From Sphingomonas folli (GTDB lineage Bacteria > Pseudomonadota > Alphaproteobacteria > Sphingomonadales > Sphingomonadaceae): DNA of 64,000 nt. Each line of letters starts with the position of its first letter. Positions within the stretch are counted from its first letter, which is position 1. This document shows, piece after piece, positions 50,144-57,988 of this stretch. The translations under genes were made by a program, and so were the position numbers. Below the pieces are notes generated by a model. It was not told the origin of the DNA and ran no database searches. It saw nothing but the letters and a program-made list of their open reading frames with translations. The stretch is taken from contig NZ_JAHXZL010000001.1 in the NCBI RefSeq assembly GCF_019429525.1, forward strand, positions 483,700 through 547,699, in the 5' to 3' direction.

Positions 50144-51586
50144 CTACGGCGTCGTGCCCGCCCGCCGCAGCAGCCGCCCGCCGCGCGCGCCCGTGACGCC
50201 GTCGCGATCGAGCGTCGCCACGCCGTTGACCCACAGGCCGAGCACGCCGTCGGCGGCGCGCGCCGGGTCGTCGTAGCTGGCGCGATCGAGCACGCGCGCG
50301 GGGTCGAACAGCACGAGGTCGGCGGCGAGCCCCTCGCGAACATAGCCCCGGTCGCGCAGGCCCAGCCGGTCGGCGGTGAGCCCGGTCATCTTGCGGATCG
50401 CCTCGGGCAGCGCGAGCAGCCCGCGCTCGCGCACGTAATGCGCCAGCACGCGCGGGAAGCTGCCCCACAGCCGCGGGTGCGGGCGCGGGTCGCACGGCAG
50501 CCCGTCCGAGCCGATCATCGTGAGCGGGTGTGCCAGGATGCGGTCCACGTCGCTCTCCGCCATGCAGTGATAGACCGCGCCGGCGGGCTGGAGCCGCCGC
50601 GCGGCGTCACGCAGGTCGCAGCCCCAGTCGGCGGCGATGTCGGCGAGCATCCGCCCGGCCTGGTCGGGCGCCGGCTCGGACCAGGTGATCAGGATCGGGG
50701 TCTCGGGCACCACCTGCTTCAGGTCGAGCGTCGAGGAGCTCGCGGTATAGGGATAGCAGTCGCAGCCGGTCGGGTGCGTCGCCGCGGCCTCCTCGAGCCG
50801 CGCGAGGATCTCCCCGCTGCGCCCATATTGGCTCGCGCCCGCGCATTTGAGGTGCGACACGACCAGCGGCGCGGCGGCGTGGCGCGCGATCGCGACCGCC
50901 TCGTCGATCGCGGGCAGGATCGCCGCGCCCTCGCTGCGCAGGTGGGTGGCGTAGAGCGCGCCGGTGTCGCGCAGCGCCGCGGCCACCGCCATCACCTCCT
51001 CGGTCGAGGCGTGCGCGGCATTGGCATAAGCGAGGCCGGTCGAGAGGCCGAAGGCGCCGGCCTCGAGCGCGGCGGCGAGATCGTCGCGCATCGCCGCGCG
51101 CTCGTCCGCGGCGGCGTCACGGTCGAGCCGGTCGAGGTGGCGCGCGCGCAGCGCGGTGTGGCCGACCAGCGCGACCACGTTGGTCGCGGGCATCGCGTCG
51201 TCGACCGCGGCGGCATAGGCCGCGAAATCCTCATAGGCGAAGTCGTCCGGCGCGCCGAGCAGCACCATCGGGTCGGGCAGTGCGCCGCGCGCGCGCCCCG
51301 CGCCCGCGCTGATGCCGCAATTGCCCACCACGACGGTGGTGACGCCCTGGGTGATCTTGGGAACCATCGCCGGCGCGGTGATCGCCACCAAATCGTCGTG
51401 CGTGTGCGCGTCGATGAAGCCGGGCGCCAGCGCGAGTCCGCGCGCGTCGATCGCGCCGTCCGGCGGCGCCGGCGCGGCGGGCGCGACCGCGGCGATGCGG
51501 CCGCCGCGGATCGTCACGTCGGCGCGACGCGGCGCGCCGCCCGAGCCGTCGTACAGCTCGGCGCCGGCGATGATCGTCTCAGTCAT
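50144..51586 (-). CDS. N-acyl-D-amino-acid deacylase (D-aminoacylase)
   Basis: This amidohydrolase frees D-amino acids from their N-acyl forms. The ATG at 51586, after GGAGGAG, gives 480 residues. Metal ligands appear in GFIDAHTHDD, the Cys-containing GNCGIS, SHLKCAG and the late Asp in MIGSDGLPCDPRPHPRLWGSFPRVL. TASSSTLDLKQVVP is also typical of the family. It is the first gene of the minus-strand operon with ridA and gntP. An AT-rich palindrome sits in the divergent promoter region. Confidence 0.93.
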   Translation of the reverse strand: MTETIIAGAELYDGSGGAPRRADVTIRGGRIAAVAPAAPAPPDGAIDARGLALAPGFIDAHTHDDLVAITAPAMVPKITQGVTTVVVGNCGISAGAGRARGALPDPMVLLGAPDDFAYEDFAAYAAAVDDAMPATNVVALVGHTALRARHLDRLDRDAAADERAAMRDDLAAALEAGAFGLSTGLAYANAAHASTEEVMAVAAALRDTGALYATHLRSEGAAILPAIDEAVAIARHAAAPLVVSHLKCAGASQYGRSGEILARLEEAAATHPTGCDCYPYTASSSTLDLKQVVPETPILITWSEPAPDQAGRMLADIAADWGCDLRDAARRLQPAGAVYHCMAESDVDRILAHPLTMIGSDGLPCDPRPHPRLWGSFPRVLAHYVRERGLLALPEAIRKMTGLTADRLGLRDRGYVREGLAADLVLFDPARVLDRASYDDPARAADGVLGLWVNGVATLDRDGVTGARGGRLLRRAGTTP

Positions 51587-51636
51587 GACTCCTCCGCGCC
51601 CCGATGCCGCCGACGTTGTCTCCTGCCTCGGGAATA

Positions 51637-51646
51637 ATGTAAACAT
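51637..51646. promoter_or_regulatory. Candidate operator in the D-amino-acid divergent promoter
   Basis: ATGT-AA-ACAT is a short dyad in the only AT-rich patch between the deacylase and the PLP enzyme genes (51587-51670). Its TGT-N2-ACA form suits several small-ligand repressors. No regulator gene is next to it in the window. Confidence 0.3.
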
Positions 51647-51670
51647 CTTTGCGTATTAGGGAGTGACGCG

Positions 51671-52894
51671 GTGGACGAACTGAACAAGGGCGTGGGGCAG
51701 ACCGGCACCGAGTGGGACCTGCTCGCGGGCGACGTGCCGCTTCCCGCCGCGGTGCTGAGCGAGCCCGACATGGCGCACAATCTCGCCTGGATGCGCGCCT
51801 TCATCGACTCCTACGGGCTCGCGCTCGCGCCGCACGGCAAGACGACGATGGCGCCCGCGCTGTTCCGCCGCCAGCTCGACGCGGGCGCCTGGGGCATCAC
51901 GGTCGCCACCAGCCAGCAGGCGCGCGTCGCCGCGGCGCACGGCGTGGAGCGGGTCCTGATCGCCAACCAGGTGGTCGGTGCCGCCAATCTCGCCGCGATC
52001 GCCGAGCTGGCGGCGCACCCAGGGTTCGACCTGCTGTGCCTGGTCGACAGCGCCGAGGGCGTCGCGCAGCTCGGCGCGGCGTGTCGCGCGCGGGGCGCCG
52101 AGCTCGACGTGCTGATCGAGCTGGCCCCCGAGCGCGACCAGGAAGGGCTGCGCTGCGGCGTCCGCGACGCGGCGCAGCTCGCCGCGGTGCTCGACGCGCT
52201 GGCGGGATGGCGCGGCGCGCTGCGGCTGGCGGGCGTCGAGTTCTACGAGGGCGTGCTCGCCGACGAGACGTCGGTGCGGCGTTTCGTCCGCCGCGCGGTG
52301 GCGACGGTCGAGCGGCTGGTAGGGGAGGGGCACGTCGGGCGCGCGCCCGCGATCCTCACCGGGGCGGGGTCGGCCTGGTACGACGTGGTCGCGGAAGAGA
52401 GCGCCCCGCTGGCGCGCGACGGCGCGGTGCAGGTGGTGCTGCGCCCCGGCTGCTACATCAGCCACGACGACGGGCTGTACCGCGTCGCGCAGGAGCAGAT
52501 CCTGCGCCGCAACCCGGTCGCGCCGGGACAGGGCGAGCCGCTGCGCCCCGCGCTGCGGGTGTGGGCGGCGGTCCAGTCGATCCCCGACCCGACGCGCGCG
52601 GTGGTGGCGATGGGCAAGCGCGACGTCGCCTTCGACGCCGGCCTGCCGCGCCCCGCGACGCTCTACCGGCCCGGGCGCGACGCGCGGCCCGCCGTCGCGC
52701 CGGCGCATTGGGCGGTGACCGGACTGATGGACCAGCATGCCTATCTGTCGATCGCGGCCGGCGACGATCTCGCGGTCGGCGACGTGATCGCCTTCGACAT
52801 CTCGCACCCGTGCCTCACCTTCGACAAATGGCGCAGGATCCTGGTCGCCGACGCGGATCACCGCGTGATCGAGGTGATCGAGACGTTCTTCTAG
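51671..52894 (+). CDS. D-threonine aldolase/D-serine dehydratase-like PLP enzyme
   Basis: The 407-residue protein has the alanine-racemase-like N-terminal barrel with the PLP Lys in APHGKTTMAP. The C-terminal metal-binding domain carries DQHAYLSI and ISHPCLTFDKW, the His and Cys ligands seen in D-serine dehydratase and D-threonine aldolase relatives. Such amino-acid deaminases act on D-amino acids in the cytoplasm. The GTG start is preceded by AGGGAG. With the divergent deacylase, RidA and GntP it completes a route from N-acyl-D-amino acid to 2-oxo acid. Confidence 0.9.
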   Translation: MDELNKGVGQTGTEWDLLAGDVPLPAAVLSEPDMAHNLAWMRAFIDSYGLALAPHGKTTMAPALFRRQLDAGAWGITVATSQQARVAAAHGVERVLIANQVVGAANLAAIAELAAHPGFDLLCLVDSAEGVAQLGAACRARGAELDVLIELAPERDQEGLRCGVRDAAQLAAVLDALAGWRGALRLAGVEFYEGVLADETSVRRFVRRAVATVERLVGEGHVGRAPAILTGAGSAWYDVVAEESAPLARDGAVQVVLRPGCYISHDDGLYRVAQEQILRRNPVAPGQGEPLRPALRVWAAVQSIPDPTRAVVAMGKRDVAFDAGLPRPATLYRPGRDARPAVAPAHWAVTGLMDQHAYLSIAAGDDLAVGDVIAFDISHPCLTFDKWRRILVADADHRVIEVIETFF

Positions 52895-52899
52895 CGCGG

Positions 52900-53036
52900 C
52901 GAGCGTGACCCGGCGGCGTGGCGACCGCAGGGGTGTAGTCAGGGCCGAGCGGGGCGCCGAGGAGCGGAGGCCGCGAGCCGAGGTGGCTGGCCGGCAGCGC
53001 CCGGCGCGGTTCGATCGGGCGTCCGGGTCACGCTCG
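52900..53036. repeat. 14-bp perfect inverted repeat pair after the PLP-enzyme gene
   Basis: CGAGCGTGACCCGG (52900-52913) and CCGGGTCACGCTCG (53023-53036) are perfect inverted copies 109 nt apart. They begin 5 nt after the stop codon. The layout resembles the other intergenic palindromic elements, with a different sequence. Confidence 0.7.
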
Positions 53037-53466
53037 GCGGTGACCGCCGCCTTCGAGCGGCCGGGTCGTCGACGGTCGTGCCCGGCGCTGCCCCAACCGG
53101 AGACATTGTCGCCTTCTTCCGGGCGGCTCCCCACCGCCATCTCGCCGCGCGCGACTGCGACGAACGTCCGCGTCCGCGAACCCGGGTGAGGGGAGGAAGC
53201 ACGGGTCCGGCGGCGAGAGCGACGGTCGCGACGATGCCGTCCGGCGCGTCGGAGCGGCGCCCACCAGCCTCGTCGACCCCCGCATCATCCAACCGTGATC
53301 GCCGGGGAAGACGATCGGACGGGTCTGATCACCCATTGTGGTCGTCGACGATGCGAGCAGCGGGCGCGAGGGCGGATGCGTTCGGCTCGACATGTCGCCG
53401 CTGATCGCCGGCGCTGGCGTCGCTGCCCGTCTGAGATGGTCTGCCTGCACGATCGCTACGATGATA

Positions 53467-53485
53467 GTTGCGAACCGGTCGCAAC
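53467..53485. promoter_or_regulatory. Operator-like palindrome on the TonB receptor promoter
   Basis: GTTGCGA (53467-53473), a 5-nt spacer and TCGCAAC (53479-53485) form a perfect dyad. It covers the -35 element of the promoter below, so a bound protein would block transcription. The TTGCGA-N-TCGCAA form is compatible with a Fur-type box for a siderophore receptor, but this is inferred. Confidence 0.55.
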
Positions 53486-53496
53486 GATCCTAGAAT
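53468..53496 (+). promoter_or_regulatory. Sigma-70 promoter of the siderophore-type receptor
   Basis: TTGCGA (53468-53473) and TAGAAT (53491-53496) are separated by 17 nt, matching 4/6 and 5/6 of the consensus. Initiation would be near 53503, giving a leader of about 49 nt before the ATG at 53552. Confidence 0.55.
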
Positions 53497-53551
53497 GCTG
53501 TTGCGGCTGACTCGCGCTAGCAAAAAGCCCCATACGCGGGGAAGAGGATTG

Positions 53552-55720
53552 ATGAAGACGATCACTAGCGGCCTCCTGGTCGCGGGCCTGGCGCTCGCGT
53601 CGGCAGGTCACGCAGATCCCAGGGATGACCGGGTCGGCGCGACCGGGGAGGGCGGGCAGGACATCGTCGTCACCGGTCGCGCGTCGCCCGCGCCCGCCGC
53701 GGCCGACGACAGCTACAAGCCGACGCCAGACGCCTCGACGCTCCGCTCGTCGGCGACGCCGCTCGAGACGCCGCAGACGATCAACATCGTGCCGGCACAG
53801 GTCATCCGCGATCAGCGCCCGCGCTACCTCGACGACGTGCTCGCCAACGTCAGCGGCATCACCCAGGGCAACACGCTCGCCGCGACGCAGGACACAATCC
53901 TGAAGCGCGGCTTCGGCGGCAATCGCGACGGCTCCGTGATGCACAACGGCATGCCCGTCGTGCAGGGACGCGCCTTCAACGCCGCGGCGCAGAGCGTCGA
54001 GGTGCTGAAAGGGCCCGCCTCGCTCCTCTACGGGATCATGGACCCGGGCGGTGTCATCAACGTCGTCGCCAAGAAGCCGCTGCTCGAGCCACAGTTGAAC
54101 GTCGCGGTCACGGGGTCGAGCTATGCCGACGCCCGCGCGGGCTTGGAGGCACTGGCGGACCTCACCGGTCCGATCGCCGGGGCACTGGCCGGGCGGCTGG
54201 TGGTCGACCATCAGGACGAGGATTATTGGCGCGACTTCGGCGAACGCCGTGACACGCTGATCGCGCCGTCGCTCGGCTGGTACGGCGGCACGACGCAGGC
54301 GGTCCTCTGGTACGAGTATCGCCGGTTCGATTACCCGTTCGACCGCGGCACCGCGCTCGACCCGCGCACGCTGACGCCGCTGCCGGTGCCGAGGCGGCAG
54401 CGGCTCGACGACCTCAACAACCGCATGGTCGGGTCGAGTCACCTCGTCCAGCTCGCGGTCGATCACCGGCTCGGCGGGACGTGGGCGGCGCATCTCGCCG
54501 CGGCGTTCAACAGCGAGACCTATGACGCCGGGCAGCTGCGCGTCACCGGCGTCAACACCGCGCGCGGCACGCTGACCCTCAGCAACGACGCGACGCTGGG
54601 TTCGCTCAGCACCGACGCGTACGCGCAGGCCTATCTCACCGGCGGGTTCGACCTCCTCGGCGCGCGGCACGAGGCCATCGTCGGCATCGAGGGTGAGTAT
54701 CGCCGCTATTATCGTCGCGACCTGATCCGGCAGGCGGTGCGCAGCGCGTTCAGCTACCTGAGTCCGGTCTACGGCCGCGAGCCGTTCCCGACGACGGTGT
54801 CGGCGAGCGACAGTGACCAGACCGACCGGCTCTACAATTACTCCGTCTTCGGGCAGGACTCGATCCATCTCGGCGACCGCTGGATCGTCGCGGCGGGCGG
54901 GCGGTTAATCGGCTTCGACCAGCGCGCCGGCCGCGGTCGTCCCTTCACCGCCAACACCGATCTCGACGCCTGGGCGTTCGTGCCGCAGGCGGGCCTCGTC
55001 TGGCGGGCGGCGGATGTTGTCTCGCTCTACGCCAGCTACACGCGATCGCTGAAGCCCAGCTCGACGATCGCACCGCTCGCCAGCGGCGTGACGATCACCT
55101 CCGGCTTCGCGCCCGAGCGCGGCCGGTCGTTCGAGGTCGGCGCCAAGCTCGACGTGCCCGAGCGGGTGTCGGCGACGCTCGCGCTCTACGACATCGACAA
55201 GCGCAACGTCTTGGTGTCGCAGTTCAACCCGACGACGGCGCTGACCGAGTATCGCACGGCCGGCCGGGCGATCTCGCGTGGCGTGGAACTGGACGTCTCG
55301 GGGCACCTCACGCGCGCGCTCGGCCTCATCGGTAGCTTCGCCTACACTCATGCGCGCACGACCGAGGACCCGGTCTTCGCGGGCAAGCAGCTGGCGAACG
55401 TCGCGCCGTACACCGCGTCGCTGTCGGCCGCCTATGACGTCGGGGCGATCGCGGGGAATGACAGGCTGCGGCTCGGCGGGGGCGGGCGCTATGCCGCACG
55501 CCGACCCGGCGACGGCGCCAACAGCTTCTGGTTGGACGATTATGTCGTGGCCGACGCTTTCGCCACCTATGACACGGAGCTGGGCGGGCGGCGGGTGTCG
55601 TTCCAGGTCAACGTGAAGAACGTCTTCGACAAGACCTATTACGCCTCGGCGGTGAACCAATATGGCGTCGCGATCGGCGACCCGCGCCGGGCGATCGGGA
55701 CTATGAGCTTCACCTTATGA
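53552..55720 (+). CDS. TonB-dependent siderophore-type receptor
   Basis: The 722-residue outer-membrane receptor starts at ATG 53552 after GAAGAGGA. It has a signal peptide (MKTITSGLLVAGLALASAGHA), a TonB box-like DIVVTGRA, and a plug with TPLETPQTINIVPAQVIRDQ and VEVLKGPASLLYGIMDPGGVINVVAKKP, the signature of ferrichrome/hydroxamate-type receptors. The barrel ends YGVAIGDPRRAIGTMSFTL with a terminal Leu. It lacks an STN domain, so it is not a signalling receptor. Control probably comes from the operator on its promoter. Confidence 0.93.
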   Translation: MKTITSGLLVAGLALASAGHADPRDDRVGATGEGGQDIVVTGRASPAPAAADDSYKPTPDASTLRSSATPLETPQTINIVPAQVIRDQRPRYLDDVLANVSGITQGNTLAATQDTILKRGFGGNRDGSVMHNGMPVVQGRAFNAAAQSVEVLKGPASLLYGIMDPGGVINVVAKKPLLEPQLNVAVTGSSYADARAGLEALADLTGPIAGALAGRLVVDHQDEDYWRDFGERRDTLIAPSLGWYGGTTQAVLWYEYRRFDYPFDRGTALDPRTLTPLPVPRRQRLDDLNNRMVGSSHLVQLAVDHRLGGTWAAHLAAAFNSETYDAGQLRVTGVNTARGTLTLSNDATLGSLSTDAYAQAYLTGGFDLLGARHEAIVGIEGEYRRYYRRDLIRQAVRSAFSYLSPVYGREPFPTTVSASDSDQTDRLYNYSVFGQDSIHLGDRWIVAAGGRLIGFDQRAGRGRPFTANTDLDAWAFVPQAGLVWRAADVVSLYASYTRSLKPSSTIAPLASGVTITSGFAPERGRSFEVGAKLDVPERVSATLALYDIDKRNVLVSQFNPTTALTEYRTAGRAISRGVELDVSGHLTRALGLIGSFAYTHARTTEDPVFAGKQLANVAPYTASLSAAYDVGAIAGNDRLRLGGGGRYAARRPGDGANSFWLDDYVVADAFATYDTELGGRRVSFQVNVKNVFDKTYYASAVNQYGVAIGDPRRAIGTMSFTL

Positions 55721-55816
55721 TGAACTGCTCCCGGCTCCTAGGTAGCGCAACGATGGTGTTGCCGCTAGTTAGAAAAGGCACATCCTGCGCCAGATAGAAA
55801 TGACACCCCTTGGTAG

Positions 55817-55866
55817 CAGCGGGGGCAGCGTGGAGCCATCCAAACAGCGCAGCGCTGCCCCCGCTG
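55817..55866 (+). terminator. Hairpin with 14-bp perfect stem downstream of the receptor gene
   Basis: CAGCGGGGGCAGCG (55817-55830) and CGCTGCCCCCGCTG (55853-55866) pair perfectly around a 22-nt loop, about 100 nt after the receptor stop. No T-run follows, so it may be Rho-assisted or only protect the 3' end. Confidence 0.45.
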
Positions 55867-55948
55867 ATGCGATCACCTCTCGGCTCCTGACCCCGGACCC
55901 GCTGCGCCAGCAGCGGGCTCGGTCACGCCAGTTTTCGAGCGCTCGAGC

Positions 55949-56015
55949 TTTCCCGAAACTCCGTCTCCGATGCCGCATTTCGGGAAAAGGCAATCGGGAG
56001 CATATTTCGGGAAAA
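55949..56015. repeat. Three spaced copies of a TTTCGGGAAA motif
   Basis: TTTCCCGAAA lies at 55949-55958 in one orientation and TTTCGGGAAAA at 55978-55988 and 56005-56015 in the other. Starts are 29 and 27 bp apart. The two direct copies share flanks (GCATTTCGG, GCATATTTCGG). This looks like a multi-site protein-binding or recombination region. Confidence 0.6.
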
Positions 56016-56064
56016 TCAGCCCCCGATCCGCGAGGCGTAGCCGGTTTGCGGCCCAGGATCTCGA

Positions 56065-56096
56065 TTGACCTTCCCAATCGGGAAGGCTGATAACCG
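56065..56096 (+). promoter_or_regulatory. CueR-like (MerR-family) promoter/operator
   Basis: TTGACC (56065-56070) overlaps the dyad CCTTCCC-AATC-GGGAAGG (56069-56086), followed after a 20-nt spacer by TAACCG (56091-56096). E. coli copA has the same design (TTGACC, TTCCC..GGAAGG, over-long spacer, TAACCT), bound by CueR in response to copper. It points towards the DUF305 gene 67 bp further on. Confidence 0.6.
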
Positions 56097-56106
56097 GCTC
56101 ACCCAT

Positions 56107-56132
56107 GGAATAAACCCGGACGAGCGTCGTCT
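56107..56132 (+). promoter_or_regulatory. ECF-sigma-like promoter motif
   Basis: GGAATAAA (56107-56114) is followed by CGTCT (56128-56132), with 16 nt between GGAAT and CGTCT. This is the spacing and style of ECF sigma promoters. The operon it precedes encodes an ECF sigma factor, so auto-activation is possible. Confidence 0.4.
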
Positions 56133-56162
56133 ATGCTTTCAGGACTGATGCGCCGGAGGCTT

Positions 56163-56546
56163 ATGCGTAGACGATATTGGATGCTCGGTCTGACTGCTTC
56201 GGCCCTGCTCACAGGCGCAGTCGCGGCCGCCCCTGCCGGTGGTTACGCCAGCATGGTGGCTGCCGCGATGGACCGGATGATGGCGGGCATGATGGTCAAG
56301 CCGTCCGGCGACGTCGACCGCGACTTCGTCACGATGATGCTTCCGCATCATCAGGGTGCCATCGATATGGCGGTGGCGGAGCTTCGCTACGGCCACAACG
56401 AGCAGCTCAAGCGCATCGCGCAGGAGATCATCATTGATCAGCAGCAGGAGATCGCCGCCATGAAGCTGGCGATCGGTCAGCCGCTACCCCCTTCGACGCC
56501 AGCCCCGACGCAGGGCGGCGACCACCACAGCCATATGGAGCACTGA
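56163..56546 (+). CDS. Exported DUF305 protein (His/Met-rich, copper-binding type)
   Basis: The 127-residue product (from ATG 56163, after GGAGG) has a signal peptide (MRRRYWMLGLTASALLTGAVAAA) and one DUF305 domain: MDRMMAGMMVKPSGDVDRDFVTMMLPHHQGAIDMA, then RIAQEIIIDQQQEIAAM (quoted in parts of the family pattern). MLPHHQGA is diagnostic. The tail HHSHMEH adds metal-binding residues. Some DUF305 proteins bind periplasmic copper. ATGs at 56133 and 56148 are alternatives; the promoter position argues against 56133. The next gene begins 1 nt after its stop. Confidence 0.88.
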   Translation: MRRRYWMLGLTASALLTGAVAAAPAGGYASMVAAAMDRMMAGMMVKPSGDVDRDFVTMMLPHHQGAIDMAVAELRYGHNEQLKRIAQEIIIDQQQEIAAMKLAIGQPLPPSTPAPTQGGDHHSHMEH

Positions 56547-56547
56547 C

Positions 56548-57987
56548 ATGATCCGGACCATCCTGCGCTCGGCCGCCTTGCTGATGAGCGCCGCACCGGG
56601 GATCGCCATGGCCCAGCAGGCGCCATGGAACGCCAGGGACGTACCCGTCAGCCACCGCGACCGCGTCTATGCGTCCGAACAATTCTCCAACACGGTGTCG
56701 GTGACGGACCCGGCCGACAACCGGCTGCTCGGCGTCATCAAGCTGGGCGATCCCCAGCCGATGAACTTTTCGCCGCTCTACAAGGGACAGGTGCTGGTCC
56801 ACGGCCTCGGCTTCTCGCCGGACGGGAAGACCTTGGCGGTCGTGTCGATCGGATCGAACGCCGTGTCGTGGATCGACACCGCCACCAACACCGTCAAGCA
56901 CACGACCTATGTCGGGCGCAGTCCGCACGAGGCGTTCTTCACGCCAAACGGCAAGGAGGTGTGGGTTACGGTACGCGGCGAGGACTATATCGCCGTGCTC
57001 GACCCTACGACGTACAAGGAGACGGGGCGCATCAAGACGCCCGGTGGTCCGGGCATGACGATCTTCTCTCCCGATGGCCGGTACGGCTATGTCTGTTCGT
57101 CGTTCAATCCGGTGCTGGCCGTGTTCGATGTCGCGACCCACGCGCAGGTCGGACAGGTGGCACAGCCAAGCCCGTTCTGTCCCAATATTGCCGCGACGCC
57201 GGACGGCAAGCAGGTGTGGTTCACGCTGAAGGACATCGGCAAGACGGTCGCATTCGATGCGAGACCACCCTTCGCGATCCTGAAGGTGCTGGATACCGGG
57301 CCGATCACCAACCATGTCAACTTCGCCCGCACGGCCAAGGGGCAGTTCGCCTATGTGACGGTCGGCGGAGAGAATGCGGTGAAGGTGTTCCGCACATCCG
57401 ACTTCGCGCCCGTCGCCACCATCCCGGTCGGCAAGATGCCGCACGGTGTCTGGCCATCGGGCGACGGCCGGCGCATCTACGTCGGGCTGGAGAATGCCGA
57501 TGAGCTCGCCGCGATCGACACCGCTGGCAACACGGTCGTTGCCACCGTGCCGGTCGGACAGGCACCGCAGGCGATCGCCTATGTGTCGAACGCAGTTCCG
57601 ACAGGCCCCGGCACCGACAATCTCCAGCCGCTCGGCACGGCCGGCAAGGCGTTGCATCTGACCATGGGGCCGATCGGCGGCAAAGGTACAGCAAGCAGCA
57701 TCACCCTCTTCGACCAGGGCATCATTCAGGTCGTGCAAAGTGCCGTTACCGGTTTGCAGCCCAAAAAGCCTTACATGCTCGTGCTGACCGCCAATGCGGA
57801 CGGCAGTGGTGCGGTAGAGCCGCTTGCGAACTTCATGAGCAACCCGGCAGGTGCGGCGATCGTCAACGCATCGGGTCCGATCCGGCAGATCGTTCAGGGC
57901 AGCACCGCGACGCCCCGCCGCTTTCTGGCGGTGGCGGAGGTGGTGAACGGCGCGCCTGGACGCATCGTGCAGGTGCAGCGCGACTGA
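56548..57987 (+). CDS. Exported YVTN/YncE-type beta-propeller protein
   Basis: The 479-residue periplasmic protein has a signal peptide (IRTILRSAALLMSAAPGIAMAQ) and a seven-bladed propeller of the YVTN family. Repeats include VYASEQFSNTVSVTDPADNRLLGVI, VWVTVRGEDYIAVLDPTTYKETG, AYVTVGGENAVKVF and IYVGLENADELAAIDTAGNTVVATV. After about residue 350 a separate C-terminal domain follows (LHLTMGPIGGKGTASSITL to the end), possibly a ligand-binding fold. Function is unknown. It is directly downstream of DUF305 and 1 nt ahead of the ECF sigma gene. Confidence 0.85.
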   Translation: MIRTILRSAALLMSAAPGIAMAQQAPWNARDVPVSHRDRVYASEQFSNTVSVTDPADNRLLGVIKLGDPQPMNFSPLYKGQVLVHGLGFSPDGKTLAVVSIGSNAVSWIDTATNTVKHTTYVGRSPHEAFFTPNGKEVWVTVRGEDYIAVLDPTTYKETGRIKTPGGPGMTIFSPDGRYGYVCSSFNPVLAVFDVATHAQVGQVAQPSPFCPNIAATPDGKQVWFTLKDIGKTVAFDARPPFAILKVLDTGPITNHVNFARTAKGQFAYVTVGGENAVKVFRTSDFAPVATIPVGKMPHGVWPSGDGRRIYVGLENADELAAIDTAGNTVVATVPVGQAPQAIAYVSNAVPTGPGTDNLQPLGTAGKALHLTMGPIGGKGTASSITLFDQGIIQVVQSAVTGLQPKKPYMLVLTANADGSGAVEPLANFMSNPAGAAIVNASGPIRQIVQGSTATPRRFLAVAEVVNGAPGRIVQVQRD

Positions 57988-57988
57988 A

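Larger units (their letters stand above)
52895..53551. other. 657-bp gap without a supported gene
   Basis: Several short open frames exist on both strands, but none shows family motifs, a sensible start or a good ribosome-binding site. The first third holds a long inverted repeat (52900-53036). The last 90 bp hold a promoter and operator for the TonB receptor. The middle (about 53040-53450) shows nothing recognisable and may be a decayed gene. Confidence 0.6.
55721..56162. other. Repeat-rich junction before the DUF305 operon
   Basis: No gene is supported here. The region contains a 14-bp-stem hairpin (55817-55866), three TTTCGGGAAA-type repeats (55949-56015), a CueR-like promoter (56065-56096) and an ECF-like promoter motif (56107-56132). 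Base composition falls to the right of it. Confidence 0.7.

Noticed and set aside
53028..53450. A 140-codon minus-strand frame in the 52895-53551 gap
   Set aside because: Composition is low-complexity Arg/Ser/Pro, there is no ribosome-binding site and no recognisable motif; other frames there are equally open.
55949..56015. The TTTCGGGAAA repeats as ends of a Tn3-family transposon
   Set aside because: The typical GGGG-start 38-bp terminal repeat and any transposase or resolvase gene are absent.
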